A stretch of DNA of 64,000 nt from WHSW01 sp963851045 (GTDB taxonomy: Bacteria > Actinomycetota > Thermoleophilia > Solirubrobacterales > 70-9), in assembly GCA_963851045.1 (NCBI GenBank), contig CAWKNC010000001.1, positions 744,001 to 808,000 of the forward strand, in the 5' to 3' direction. A program made the position numbers and the translations under genes. Position 1 is the first letter of the stretch. Each line of letters begins with the position of its first letter. Shown piece after piece: positions 8,416 to 18,326 of the stretch. The notes beneath the pieces were generated by a model. That model had not been told where the DNA came from. It saw nothing but the letters and a program-made list of their open reading frames with translations, and searched no databases.

Positions 8416-9976
8416 GCATTGGGGCTGGGGTTACGAGGATCAGCAGTTGTCAGCCGCCGATCTCACGGCGGCGGCGGCGGAGATCCGCGAGCGACTCGGA
8501 TTTGGCGAAGAGGCGGAGCAGCCGGTTCCGCTCGAGTCGATCGCGCTCGCGCCGCCAAGGCTGAAGCCGCCCGGCTCACTCGCCGAGTTCGTCAGCGACG
8601 ATCGACGCGAGCGCATCACCCACGCCCTGGGCAAGGCCTACCGCGACGTCGTCCGAGGCTTTCGCGGGGAGGTCGACCAGGCGCCTGACCTCGTGGCCAG
8701 ACCACGCGACGAGAGTGAGCTCGAGGCGGTGCTCGGCTGGTGTGCTGACGAGCAGGCGGCGGCGATTCCGTACGGCGGTGGCACCAGTGTCGTCGGTGGG
8801 ATCGAGGCGCGCATCGGCGACACCTACGCAGGTGCCGTCACGGTCGACCTCGGGGCGCTCGACCGCGTGCTCGAAGTCGACCCGGTGTCTCGTGCGGCGC
8901 GGATCCAGGCCGGCGTCCTCGGCCCGTCCCTCAACGAGCAACTGGGCGAGCACGGCCTGACGCTTCGTCACTTCCCGCAGTCGTTTGAGTACTCGACGCT
9001 CGGTGGCTGGATTGCCACCAGGGCCGGCGGGCACTTCGCAACCGTCTGGACGCACATCGACGACTTCGTCGAGTCCGTCCGGGCGATCACGCCGAACGGT
9101 GCCTGGGAGAGCCGCCGCCTGCCCGGGTCTGGCGCCGGCCCGAGCCCCGATCGCATGCTGATCGGCTCAGAGGGGGTCCTGGGCGTGATCACCGAGGCCT
9201 GGGTTCGCGTTCACGAGCGGCCTTCGCACAAGCGCGCAGCGGGAGTCGCGTTCCCGTCGTTTGCGGCCGGGGCCGAGGCGGTTCGCGCGCTCGGTCAATC
9301 CGGTCTCAACCCGGCGAACTGCCGGCTTCTCGACGAGAACGAGGCGGAGCTCACTCACGCTTCCGCTGACGGCAGCGCGATCCTGGTCCTCGGTTTCGAG
9401 TCCGCGCACCACCCGGTCGACGCGCTGACCGAGCAGGCGCTCGAGCTCTGCCGCGACCACGGCGGCGTGGTCTCCGAGCGCAGCGAGAGCGAGGGCGCGA
9501 GCGGCGACGCCACCGGGGCGTGGCGTCACGCCTTCCTGGCAGCGCCCTACCTGCGCGACACATTTGTTGCCTGCGGCGTCCTCTCGGAAACGTTCGAGAC
9601 GGCGATCACCTGGGATCGGTTCGAGCAGTTTCACGCCACGGTTCTCGAGACCGCCAGGCAAGCCGCCGGCGTCGAGGCCAAGGTGATGTGTCGCTTCACC
9701 CACGTCTATCCCGATGGGCCCGCGCCGTACTTCACGATCCTCGCGCCGGCCCGTCGCGGCGCCGAGGTCGAGCAGTGGGACGAGATCAAGCAAGCGGTGT
9801 CCGCGGCGCTCATCGACGCCGGCGGGACGATTACGCATCACCACGCCGTGGGCCGCGATCATCGCCCCTGGTATGACCGCCAGCGCCCGGAGCTGTTTGC
9901 CGAGGCATTGCGAGCCGCCAAGCGCGCCGTTGACCCCCGCGCAATCCTCAACCCGGGCGTGCTGATCGACCCCTGA
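8387..9976 (+). CDS. FAD-linked oxidase, alkyldihydroxyacetonephosphate synthase-like
   Basis: A 529-residue FAD-binding type-4 oxidase. The FAD domain carries PYGGGTSVVGGIE near residues 127-139 and FPQSFEYSTLGGWIATRAGG near 200. The C-terminal cap holds the HHH motif (HHHAVGRDHRPWY, near 484-496) that marks alkyl-DHAP synthases, which swap the acyl chain of acyl-DHAP for a fatty alcohol to begin ether-lipid synthesis. Mycobacterial AgpS homologues have this layout. Together with the upstream acyl-CoA reductase-like SDR, which could supply fatty alcohol, an ether-lipid role is attractive but inferred; other substrates are possible. Confidence 0.82.
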   Translation: MTEGQTRTRKHWGWGYEDQQLSAADLTAAAAEIRERLGFGEEAEQPVPLESIALAPPRLKPPGSLAEFVSDDRRERITHALGKAYRDVVRGFRGEVDQAPDLVARPRDESELEAVLGWCADEQAAAIPYGGGTSVVGGIEARIGDTYAGAVTVDLGALDRVLEVDPVSRAARIQAGVLGPSLNEQLGEHGLTLRHFPQSFEYSTLGGWIATRAGGHFATVWTHIDDFVESVRAITPNGAWESRRLPGSGAGPSPDRMLIGSEGVLGVITEAWVRVHERPSHKRAAGVAFPSFAAGAEAVRALGQSGLNPANCRLLDENEAELTHASADGSAILVLGFESAHHPVDALTEQALELCRDHGGVVSERSESEGASGDATGAWRHAFLAAPYLRDTFVACGVLSETFETAITWDRFEQFHATVLETARQAAGVEAKVMCRFTHVYPDGPAPYFTILAPARRGAEVEQWDEIKQAVSAALIDAGGTITHHHAVGRDHRPWYDRQRPELFAEALRAAKRAVDPRAILNPGVLIDP

Positions 9977-9993
9977 GACCGCGCGAAGCGGCC

Positions 9994-9999
9994 TAATCT
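9994..9999 (+). promoter_or_regulatory. Candidate -10, leaderless start at 10009
   Basis: TAATCT, 9 nt before ATG 10009, in the short gap after the oxidase stop. Confidence 0.45.
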
Positions 10000-10008
10000 T
10001 CTGCGGTC

Positions 10009-10875
10009 ATGCCCCCGTTGATCCGGGCGTTGCGCCCGCCGGAGTGGATCAAGAACCTGCTGGTTTTCGCCGGCCTGCTGTTCTCTGGGCGCCTCGACGA
10101 GAGCGCTGCTGTCGTCGACGCGACGCTGACGTTCGTCGCCTTCTGTGCGATCGCCAGCGCGGGATATCTGCTCAACGACCTTCGCGACCGCGAGCACGAC
10201 CGCCGCCATCCCGAAAAGCGAGACCGGCCGATCGCCAGCGGTGTGGTGGCCCCCGGGACCGCGGCCACGACGGCCCTCGTCCTCGCTCTCGGCGCGTTGG
10301 CTCTCGGCTTCGTCGTCGATACCGAGATAGCCGGGCTCGTCGCGGTGTATGGAGCGATCACGACGGCCTACTCGATGATCCTCAAGCGCCTGGTGATCAT
10401 CGACGTGATGACCATTGGCGGACTGTTCATCCTCAGGGTTATCGCGGGCGCGGTGGCCGTCGGCGCTCAGGCGTCCGAGTTCCTGCTCGTTTGTACCGGC
10501 TTTCTTGCGCTGTTCCTTGGCTTCACGAAGCGCCGCCAGGAGGCGATGCTCGAGGAGGATGAGGCGGCCGAGGCCGGCACCCGTCCGGTGCTCGAGCACT
10601 ATTCGCTGCCGTTCTTGGATCAGATGATCGCGATGGTGACCGCGGCGGCGATCATCAGTTACGTCATCTATACCGTCGATTCGCCGCGGGTCGGTTCGAA
10701 GATGCTCGCCACCGCACCATCGGTTCTGTACGGCATCTTTCGCTACCTGTACCTGATCTACGACCGCCGCGATACCCGTTCCACGGCGGCGATCCTCACC
10801 GAGGATCCGGGCATGATCTTCGCCGGCGTGACCTGGATTGGTGTCGCACTGGCCACGCTGTACGTCGTGGACTGA
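10009..10875 (+). CDS. UbiA-family prenyltransferase, decaprenyl-phosphate phosphoribosyltransferase-like
   Basis: A 288-residue membrane protein with about eight hydrophobic helices. The active-site loop reads NDLRDREHDRRHPEKRDRP near residues 56-75, the NDxxDxxxD plus HPxKRxRPIASG pattern of DPPR synthases (mycobacterial UbiA, Rv3806c). Those enzymes move phosphoribose onto decaprenyl phosphate to make the arabinose donor for cell-wall arabinan. The opening LIRALRPPEWIKN is also typical. Whether this organism makes arabinan cannot be read from the window, so the polyprenyl-phosphoribose product is inferred from family. Confidence 0.88.
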   Translation: MPPLIRALRPPEWIKNLLVFAGLLFSGRLDESAAVVDATLTFVAFCAIASAGYLLNDLRDREHDRRHPEKRDRPIASGVVAPGTAATTALVLALGALALGFVVDTEIAGLVAVYGAITTAYSMILKRLVIIDVMTIGGLFILRVIAGAVAVGAQASEFLLVCTGFLALFLGFTKRRQEAMLEEDEAAEAGTRPVLEHYSLPFLDQMIAMVTAAAIISYVIYTVDSPRVGSKMLATAPSVLYGIFRYLYLIYDRRDTRSTAAILTEDPGMIFAGVTWIGVALATLYVVD

Positions 10876-10912
10876 CGCTCGCCGGCGCTGCCGAGCCGTT
10901 TAGGATGACCGT

Positions 10913-11428
10913 ACGGCGGCGAGTTTCGAGAGTGAACGCCAGGACGCGGCCGCACCAGCGGAGAAGCCCGGGCGTCTCGCACAGGTCCTCGCCCATCCCG
11001 GGAGCGGACCGCACGAGCGCATTCCGAGCTCCGAGCTCGTCGAGTTTCTGGAGATCGCCGAGCGCCGAGTCAAGGCGATCGAACAGGCTGCCGACGCGGC
11101 AGCCACGCATGTCTCACGGGAGCTCGAGCGGTTGCTCGAGCGGCTGACGGCCGGTGCCGACAGCGATGCCGAGCGGATGCGCGCGACGGGCGACGTGGTC
11201 GTCGGTCACGCTCGAGCGGTTGCCGAGTGGAGCACGGGCGTGCGGCGCTGGCTCGAGAGCGAGTACGCGACAGACCGTGGCCGACCATCCGACGGCGTTG
11301 TGCTTCTGGCGAGACGAATGACGATCGCCGGGATCCCGGAGGCGAGGATCGAAGCGCTACTGGCCGGCCTCGGCGTTGCCGATCCGCAGGCCGCCGTGCG
11401 CCATGCGCTCGATGGCCCAATTCATTGA
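10913..11428 (+). CDS. Hypothetical helical protein lacking a canonical start
   Basis: The frame is open from the TAG at 10901-10903 to the stop at 11428 and reads like protein throughout (EFLEIAERRVKAIEQAADAA, then ELERLLERLTAG, a probable coiled coil). The first ATG/GTG/TTG is TTG 11132, well inside the protein-like part. TAGGAT (10901-10906) stands 6 nt before ACG 10913, exactly where a leaderless start codon would be expected. The gene may use ACG, may have lost its ATG, or may start at TTG 11132 as a 98-residue protein. The ATG at 10905 is in another frame. Not recognised by family. Confidence 0.5.
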   Translation, partial: TAASFESERQDAAAPAEKPGRLAQVLAHPGSGPHERIPSSELVEFLEIAERRVKAIEQAADAAATHVSRELERLLERLTAGADSDAERMRATGDVVVGHARAVAEWSTGVRRWLESEYATDRGRPSDGVVLLARRMTIAGIPEARIEALLAGLGVADPQAAVRHALDGPIH

Positions 11429-11429
11429 G

Positions 11430-11435
11430 TAGGGT
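11430..11435 (+). promoter_or_regulatory. Candidate -10 for the acyl-CoA dehydrogenase pair
   Basis: TAGGGT, 12 nt before ATG 11448, overlapping the end of the preceding frame. Confidence 0.35.
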
Positions 11436-11447
11436 TCCCCGGCGCTC

Positions 11448-12587
<1,140 letters not shown>

Positions 12588-12598
12588 GAGGGCTCTTT

Positions 12599-13615
12599 AT
12601 GGACTTTGCCTTCAACGACGAGCAGCGCGAGATCAAGTCGACCGCGCACGAGTTCATCGCCAGCCGCTTCAAGCCAGAGAAGGTGCGAGAGCTGGCCGAA
12701 TCCGACAGCCCGTACGACGACGCGTTGTGGAAGGAGATGTGCGACCTCGGCTGGCCCGGGATCGCCATCGCTGAGGAGCACGGCGGCCAGGGCCTCGGCG
12801 TCGTTGAGCTCGTGATTCTTCAGGAGGAGCTCGGCTACGCGCTGGCTCCGTCGCCGATGATCTCCAACGCCTTCGCCGGCGCGCTCATCCAAGAGGCCGG
12901 CTCGGATGAGCAGAAGTCCAGCTGGCTGCCGGGAATCGCTTCGGGCGAGGCCCGCGGCGCTGCCGCTTTCACGCCCGACGAGGTGCCCGTGGTCGGGGCC
13001 GCCGGGGGGGCCACGGTCCTGGTTCTCAACGAGGGCATGGACGGCGGTCGTATCGTGGACCCTGCCGACGCAAAGCTCGATCGGCTCGATCTGATCGACA
13101 CGACGCGTGCGTACTTTCGCGTGGAGGCAGATGGCGGCGACCCGCTTGCTGGGGATGTAATGGCCGCGGTCGACATCGGCACCATCGCGCTCTCCGCCGA
13201 GCTCGTCGGGGTTGCACAGCGCGCCCTCGACATCGGCGTCGAGTACGCGAAGGAACGCGAGCAGTTCGGTCGGCCGATCGGCGCCTACCAGGGCGTCTCG
13301 CACCGCCTCGCCGAGATGCTCTGGGAGGTAGAGGAGGCACGCTCGCTCACCTACTACGCGGCCTGGGCTGCCGACGCCCAGCGCGAATCATTGCCTCTGG
13401 CCTCGTCGATGGCCAAGGCGCGAGCCTCGGATGCCGCCTGCTCGGTCACCCACAACGCGATTCAAACGCTTGGCGGAATCGGCTTCACCTGGGAGCACGA
13501 CATCCACTTCCTGCTCAAGCGTGCCCGTACGTGCGCCCCTCTGCTGGGCACCGCCGGCCAGCATCGCGCACGCGTCGCTGAGCTCACCGCACTCGGCGAG
13601 ACCGTCGCCGCCTAG
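12599..13615 (+). CDS. Acyl-CoA dehydrogenase-like partner subunit
   Basis: A 338-residue ACAD-fold protein starting at ATG 12599 after the Shine-Dalgarno GGAGGG. It keeps the C-terminal FAD-contact motif (IQTLGGIGFTWEHDIHFLLK) and REQFGRPIGAYQGV. The usual middle-domain FAD strand is degenerate and the catalytic-Glu loop is missing, as in beta subunits of FadE heterotetramers. The spacing to the upstream catalytic subunit supports co-translation and a complex. An upstream in-frame extension to 12398 overlaps that gene and is not credited. Confidence 0.88.
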   Translation: MDFAFNDEQREIKSTAHEFIASRFKPEKVRELAESDSPYDDALWKEMCDLGWPGIAIAEEHGGQGLGVVELVILQEELGYALAPSPMISNAFAGALIQEAGSDEQKSSWLPGIASGEARGAAAFTPDEVPVVGAAGGATVLVLNEGMDGGRIVDPADAKLDRLDLIDTTRAYFRVEADGGDPLAGDVMAAVDIGTIALSAELVGVAQRALDIGVEYAKEREQFGRPIGAYQGVSHRLAEMLWEVEEARSLTYYAAWAADAQRESLPLASSMAKARASDAACSVTHNAIQTLGGIGFTWEHDIHFLLKRARTCAPLLGTAGQHRARVAELTALGETVAA

Positions 13616-13638
13616 CGCCGTCCCCGAAGCGCCGGGTG

Positions 13639-13962
13639 CTACCCCGGGTCGGGAACGATGTCCACATCGGCGGCCAGTTTGGTCTGTCCCTTCAGCCTGT
13701 ATTCGACGTCGACCGCCTCGTTTTTTCGGTAGGTGCCCCAGAGGCCGAGGTACATCGCCGCCCAGCGCCCCTTGGTCACCGTCTCCTTGACGATTGGCCG
13801 CGCGAACTCGATCTCAGACCCGCGGCGCTCGAAGTCGACGCCCTCCGTCTGCTCGACGCCGTTGATGTAGACGCGCACGGGCGGCTGGGCTCCGGCCGGC
13901 AGTCGCACTCGCCGGCCGGCGGCAAAGCTTCCCTTGGGGATTTCGGCTTCCTGTGCTCGCAT
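13639..13962 (-). CDS. Conserved-looking hypothetical protein
   Basis: A 107-residue protein that appears beta-rich, with phrases such as VRVYINGVEQTEGVDFERRG and KGRWAAMYLGLWGTYRKNEAVD. ATG 13962 overlaps the TGA of the upstream gene (TGATG), so translation is probably coupled; a TTG one codon earlier is the alternative. No family is recognised. It converges with the acyl-CoA dehydrogenase pair, leaving 23 nt between stops. Confidence 0.6.
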   Translation of the reverse strand: MRAQEAEIPKGSFAAGRRVRLPAGAQPPVRVYINGVEQTEGVDFERRGSEIEFARPIVKETVTKGRWAAMYLGLWGTYRKNEAVDVEYRLKGQTKLAADVDIVPDPG

Positions 13963-14312
13963 CAATCCGATCCCGAGAGAACACCGCGGACCGCCTGGAA
14001 GGGTGATTCCTCGCCGAAGTCGATCTCTCGGCGGCCAAAACCGCCGCGGAAGGCAACGTAGCGGCCGTCACCCATCACGTCGATGCCCGCGTCGATGCCG
14101 CGGCGCATCAAACCTCCCGTGGAGATCTCGACCCGCCCGGCAACCAGATCGCCCGGCTCGAACTCACGGACCAGCTTCCGAGCTTGGAGCGGCCCCTGCG
14201 CGCGAATTCGCTTGGCCTGCGCCTCGAGCGCGGCGATCGCGTCGTCAAGCGCGTCGAACTTCTCGCGCTCGACGCGCGGGCCGCTGCGAACCGTGAGCCT
14301 GTACGCGGCCAG
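13962..14312 (-). CDS. Hypothetical protein with a probable CTG start
   Basis: A 116-residue protein, basic and helical in the first half (YRLTVRSGPRVEREKFDALD) and glycine-rich later (GGLMRRGIDAGIDVMGDGRY). No ATG, GTG or TTG is in frame at a sensible place. The frame continues upstream into the end of citrate synthase, where it reads as out-of-frame shadow. CTG 14312, 8 nt after the citrate synthase stop, gives a natural N-terminus (LAAYRLTV). The two small proteins probably ride on the citrate synthase transcript. Function unknown. Confidence 0.6.
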   Translation of the reverse strand: MAAYRLTVRSGPRVEREKFDALDDAIAALEAQAKRIRAQGPLQARKLVREFEPGDLVAGRVEISTGGLMRRGIDAGIDVMGDGRYVAFRGGFGRREIDFGEESPFQAVRGVLSGSD

Positions 14313-14319
14313 GTTCCCG

Positions 14320-15720
14320 TCAAGCCCCGCGCCGCTGGCGAACGGGGCGGCGCAGTGCCTCGTTGGTGATCTTCTCGGGACCGTCGCGGTCGGCGATCGG
14401 GACGTAGTCGACGTCGCGGGCGCCGGTGTAGACCTGACGCGGCCGGGCGATCTTCGTCTCCGGGTCGTCGAGCATCTCGAGCCATTGCGCGATCCATCCA
14501 GCGGTGCGCGGGATGGCAAACATCACCGTAAACATCTCCGTTGGGAGCTCGAGTGCCTCGTAGATCAGGCCCGAGAAGAAGTCGACGTTCGGGTAGAGCT
14601 TGCGCGAGGTGAAGAACTCGTCGTCGAGCGCGCGCTTTTCGAGCTCGGTCGCGATCTCGATCAGCGGGTTGTGCTCGGTCGCCTCCAGCACCTCGTCGAC
14701 GTGCTTGCGAATGATCCGTGCCCGCGGGTCGTAGTTCTTGTAGACGCGATGACCGAAGCCCATGAGCTTCTCCTCGCGGTTCTTGACGCCCTCGAGGAAA
14801 CCGGGGATGTTGTCGACGGACTCGATCCGCCGCAGCATGCGCAGCACTGCCTCGTTGGCACCGCCGTGAAGCGGTCCGTAGAGCGCGGCCACACCGGCCG
14901 CAACCGCGGAATAGGGATCGACCTGCGAGGACCCGACGGCGCGAACGGCCGCTGTTGAGCAGTTCTGCTCGTGATCGGCGTGGAGGATGAACAGGACGTC
15001 GAGGGCCTTTGCCAGACGCGGATCCGGCTCGTACTTGAGCTCGGTCTTCTTGAACATCATCGAGAGGAAGTTCTCGGAGTAGTTGAGATCGTTGTCCGGG
15101 TAGACGTAGGGGAGCCCCATGTTGTGGCGATACGCGAATGCCGCGAGTGTCGGCACCTTCGCGATCATGCGGATCGCGGCCATGTAGCGCTCTTCGATGT
15201 CATCGATGTGCTTCGCATCCGGATAGAAGGTCGAGAGCGCGCCAACGCCGGCCAGCAGCATCCCCATCGGGTGAGCGTCGTAGCGAAACCCGCCTAGGAA
15301 CTGCTTGATGTCCTCGTGGACGAAGGTGTGGTGGGTGATGTCGAACACCCAGCGCTCGAGCTGGGGCTCGGTCGGCAGCTCGCCGTAGACGAGCAGAAAG
15401 GCCACCTCGAGGAAGGTCGACTTCTCACAGAGTTGCTCGATCGGGATCCCGCGATGCTGGAGGATGCCGGCCTCGCCGTCGATGAAGGTGATCGCCGAGT
15501 GACACGACGCCGTGTTGGTGAACGCGGGGTCGAAGGCCATCATCCCGAAATCGTCCTCGGAGACCTTGATCTGGCGCAGGTCCATCGCCTTGATCGTCTC
15601 GTCGGTGATCTCGACCTCGTAGGTCTCGCCGGTGCGGTTGTCGGTGACCGTCAGCGTCTGCTGCCCGTCGCCGTTTGCCGTCGCTACCGCCCCCTGTGCA
15701 CTCTCTTGGTCAGCCGCCAT
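14320..15720 (-). CDS. gltA: Citrate synthase
   Basis: A 466-residue type II citrate synthase that condenses acetyl-CoA and oxaloacetate at the entry of the TCA cycle. Family landmarks are the HADHEQNCSTAAVRAVGSS segment with a catalytic His, LHGGANEAVL, and GFGHRVYKNYDPRA with the second catalytic His. Length and the N-terminal beta region (VEITDETIKAMDLRQIK) fit the long Gram-negative/actinobacterial type. An AGGAG lies about 10 nt before ATG 15720. Two small genes follow directly downstream. Confidence 0.97.
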   Translation of the reverse strand: MAADQESAQGAVATANGDGQQTLTVTDNRTGETYEVEITDETIKAMDLRQIKVSEDDFGMMAFDPAFTNTASCHSAITFIDGEAGILQHRGIPIEQLCEKSTFLEVAFLLVYGELPTEPQLERWVFDITHHTFVHEDIKQFLGGFRYDAHPMGMLLAGVGALSTFYPDAKHIDDIEERYMAAIRMIAKVPTLAAFAYRHNMGLPYVYPDNDLNYSENFLSMMFKKTELKYEPDPRLAKALDVLFILHADHEQNCSTAAVRAVGSSQVDPYSAVAAGVAALYGPLHGGANEAVLRMLRRIESVDNIPGFLEGVKNREEKLMGFGHRVYKNYDPRARIIRKHVDEVLEATEHNPLIEIATELEKRALDDEFFTSRKLYPNVDFFSGLIYEALELPTEMFTVMFAIPRTAGWIAQWLEMLDDPETKIARPRQVYTGARDVDYVPIADRDGPEKITNEALRRPVRQRRGA

Positions 15721-15823
15721 CTATCTCGATCTCCTCACTCGTCCGTTCGTCTCTTCTCATTCTTCCAGTTCAAGCCACGTGTCTCCGCCGCCGATGCATG
15801 GCCTGGAGGTTTCGAGCACGAGG

Positions 15824-18316
15824 ATGCAGACGACAACCGCGCAAAGGGGGATTGCGACGCTCAAGGCGGGCGCGGTATCCGCTGGGCGGGCACCCAGCGT
15901 TGAGTCATACCTCGAGGAGGTCGTCGAGCAGCTTGGTCGGTTGGTCGATTCGCAGCGCTGCTCGATCCTGCTGGCCGAGGGCGGACGGCTACGCAGCGGC
16001 GCTTCGAGTGGCCTCGCCGCCGAGTACACAGCCACTGTTGATGGTCTTGAGATCGGTCCCGACGCCGGTTGTTGCGGGACCGCCGCCTATCTCGGAGAGA
16101 CCACGGTCACCGAGGACATCGTGGTCGACTCTCGATGGGAAGGCTTCCACGAGATCTGCAAGCGGCTTGAACTGCGCTCGTGCTGGTCGGTCCCGCTCCG
16201 GCTCCCGGACGGTGCGGTTCTCGGGACGTTTGCCACCTATCTCGATCGCCCCTTCACACCCACCTCGGAGCAGATCGAGACGGTCGAGGCCTACGCATCG
16301 ATCGTTGCGCTTGGCCTCGACAGCGTCCGCCGCAAGGCAGAGCTCGCGGCCAGCTACGAGGCGGCCGTCCTGGCCCTGACCTCAGCTTTAGACGTCCGCG
16401 ACGACTACACCGGCTCGCACTCAAACGCGACATCGCGCCTCGTTCGCGACGTCTGCGCGCGCCTTGAGCTCGGCAGCGAGGAGACCGAGAAGATCAGCCG
16501 GGTCGCAGCGCTTCACGACGTCGGGAAGCTCGGCATTCCGACAGACATTCTCACCAGCCCCAAAGCCCTCACGCCCGCCCAGCAGCGGATCATGCGCGAC
16601 CACCCGGTGATCGGCGAGCAGATCCTGCGTCAGATTCCGGGGATGGAGGCGATCGCCAAAGCTGTTCGCCACGAGCATGAGCGATGGGATGGCGGTGGCT
16701 ACCCCGACGGAATCTCGGGCGAGACGATCCCGCTCGCCAGCCGGATCGTGTTTGCATGCGACGCCTTTCACGCCATGACCTCGGACCGGCCGTACCGCCA
16801 AGCGCTCGAGCGCCACGACGCGGTCGCCGAGCTGCGAACCAACGCCGGCACGCAGTTCGACCCCCGGGTCGTGGATGCATTGCTTGCCGCGCTCGGCGAC
16901 GACGCGCTGATCGTCGGCTGCGCCCCCGGTGATGTCGCCGAGCGTGACCAGCGTCTCGCGCTCGAGGCGATCGCCGCTGAGGTTGGCGCCGAGGACGTCT
17001 TCGTCTTCCGCAAGGTCGCCCGTGCCACCTTCGCCCACCTTGCCGGCATCGGCCGGGGAGAGGGATGGGCTGGCAACATCGAGCTGCGGCCCGAGGATGG
17101 TGGCTCGGGGCCATCCCTGGGAACGGCCGCCGTGCGGTGCATCGCCGAGGATGAGCCCGTTCGCGTCGTTGGTCCCTACTACGCGCGCAGTGCCGTGATC
17201 GTCCCCTGCGGGCACGACGTCATCGTCGTTTTCGGCTCGCCCACGGATTCACTGGCCGGAGTGTCCGCGCGAGATATGCCCGTCTTCGGTGATCGTGTCG
17301 CTCGGCTTGTCGACCACGTGCCTTCGGCAAAGAGGCTGGCGGACGAGCTCGAGGTGCTCGACGCGGTTCGTGCCGTCACAACCGTCAACGCCGACGGTGT
17401 CGAGGCGGCGCTGACTGAGATCTCAGAGCGCGCCGCAACCGCCCTTTCCTGCGAGTTCGGAGCGGTCGTGATCACCGGTGCCGGCCGTGCCATGCGCACC
17501 GGGTGGGCCGATCTCGGCTGGACTCCCGGCGAGCCGGGCGTGACCCGCCGCCTCCTCGGCCAGCTCGCGGCGTCGCTTTCTGGCGGGCCCGGCGGCAGGC
17601 TGTTGATTCAAGACGCGGCGGACCCGACGGCGATCGCACCGGAGGGCTTCACCTTCAACGATCGGGTCGCTTCGATTCACGCAGTGCCGATCAGCGATCT
17701 CGGCCTGCTGGTCACCGTCCACGCCCAGCCGCGCCCACGCGGCTTCACCAATCTCTGTCAGCGCGTCGCGCGCTCGGTTGCGGACGGCGCGGAGCACGTC
17801 GTGCGTCGCTCGCTCGCCCAGGAGGAACTCGCTGCCGAGAACGCCAAGCTCGAGCGCCGGGCGAGCACGGACGGGCTCACCGGACTCAACAACCGCGGCG
17901 GCTGGGATGAGGCACTGATCGCCGCCCAGATCGCCATCGCGCGCGATTCGGCCCCGGTCTCCATCGCGCTGTTCGACCTCGACGGGTTGAAGCGGGTCAA
18001 CGACACGTTCGGCCATCGCGCCGGCGACTCGTTGATTCGCGCCTTCGGCGAGATCCTCATCACCGAGGTTCGCGCCGGCGACTACGCAGCACGTATCGGC
18101 GGTGACGAGTTCGCGGTCCTCCTCAACGGCTGCGAGAAGGACAATGCCGAGGCATGGTGCGGCCGCGTCGCGGAGGCCGTCGAGGAGCGCAACGCCATAA
18201 CCGACGCGCACCCCATCCGGGTCTCCTGGGGAACGGCTGCCGCGCACCGCCACGGCAGCATCAGTTCGGCGGTCGTTGCTGCGGACCGCAGCCTCTACGG
18301 CGACAAACGCGACTAA
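15824..18316 (+). CDS. Cyclic di-GMP turnover protein: GAF, HD-GYP and GGDEF domains
   Basis: An 830-residue soluble sensor. A GAF domain fills roughly residues 20-170. The HD-GYP domain follows (TGSHSNATSRLV, HDVGKLGIP, then RHEHERWDGGGYPDG and DAFHAMTSDRPYR), with metal ligands and GYP motif present. A second GAF-like region covers about 500-650. The C-terminal GGDEF domain has an intact GGDEF near 759, with RAGD five residues before it, the RxxD product-inhibition site. Both synthesis and hydrolysis of c-di-GMP are therefore possible in one polypeptide. ATG 15824 is preferred over ATG 15794; the frame further upstream is antisense to citrate synthase. Confidence 0.9.
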   Translation: MQTTTAQRGIATLKAGAVSAGRAPSVESYLEEVVEQLGRLVDSQRCSILLAEGGRLRSGASSGLAAEYTATVDGLEIGPDAGCCGTAAYLGETTVTEDIVVDSRWEGFHEICKRLELRSCWSVPLRLPDGAVLGTFATYLDRPFTPTSEQIETVEAYASIVALGLDSVRRKAELAASYEAAVLALTSALDVRDDYTGSHSNATSRLVRDVCARLELGSEETEKISRVAALHDVGKLGIPTDILTSPKALTPAQQRIMRDHPVIGEQILRQIPGMEAIAKAVRHEHERWDGGGYPDGISGETIPLASRIVFACDAFHAMTSDRPYRQALERHDAVAELRTNAGTQFDPRVVDALLAALGDDALIVGCAPGDVAERDQRLALEAIAAEVGAEDVFVFRKVARATFAHLAGIGRGEGWAGNIELRPEDGGSGPSLGTAAVRCIAEDEPVRVVGPYYARSAVIVPCGHDVIVVFGSPTDSLAGVSARDMPVFGDRVARLVDHVPSAKRLADELEVLDAVRAVTTVNADGVEAALTEISERAATALSCEFGAVVITGAGRAMRTGWADLGWTPGEPGVTRRLLGQLAASLSGGPGGRLLIQDAADPTAIAPEGFTFNDRVASIHAVPISDLGLLVTVHAQPRPRGFTNLCQRVARSVADGAEHVVRRSLAQEELAAENAKLERRASTDGLTGLNNRGGWDEALIAAQIAIARDSAPVSIALFDLDGLKRVNDTFGHRAGDSLIRAFGEILITEVRAGDYAARIGGDEFAVLLNGCEKDNAEAWCGRVAEAVEERNAITDAHPIRVSWGTAAAHRHGSISSAVVAADRSLYGDKRD

Positions 18317-18326
18317 CGACCCGAAG

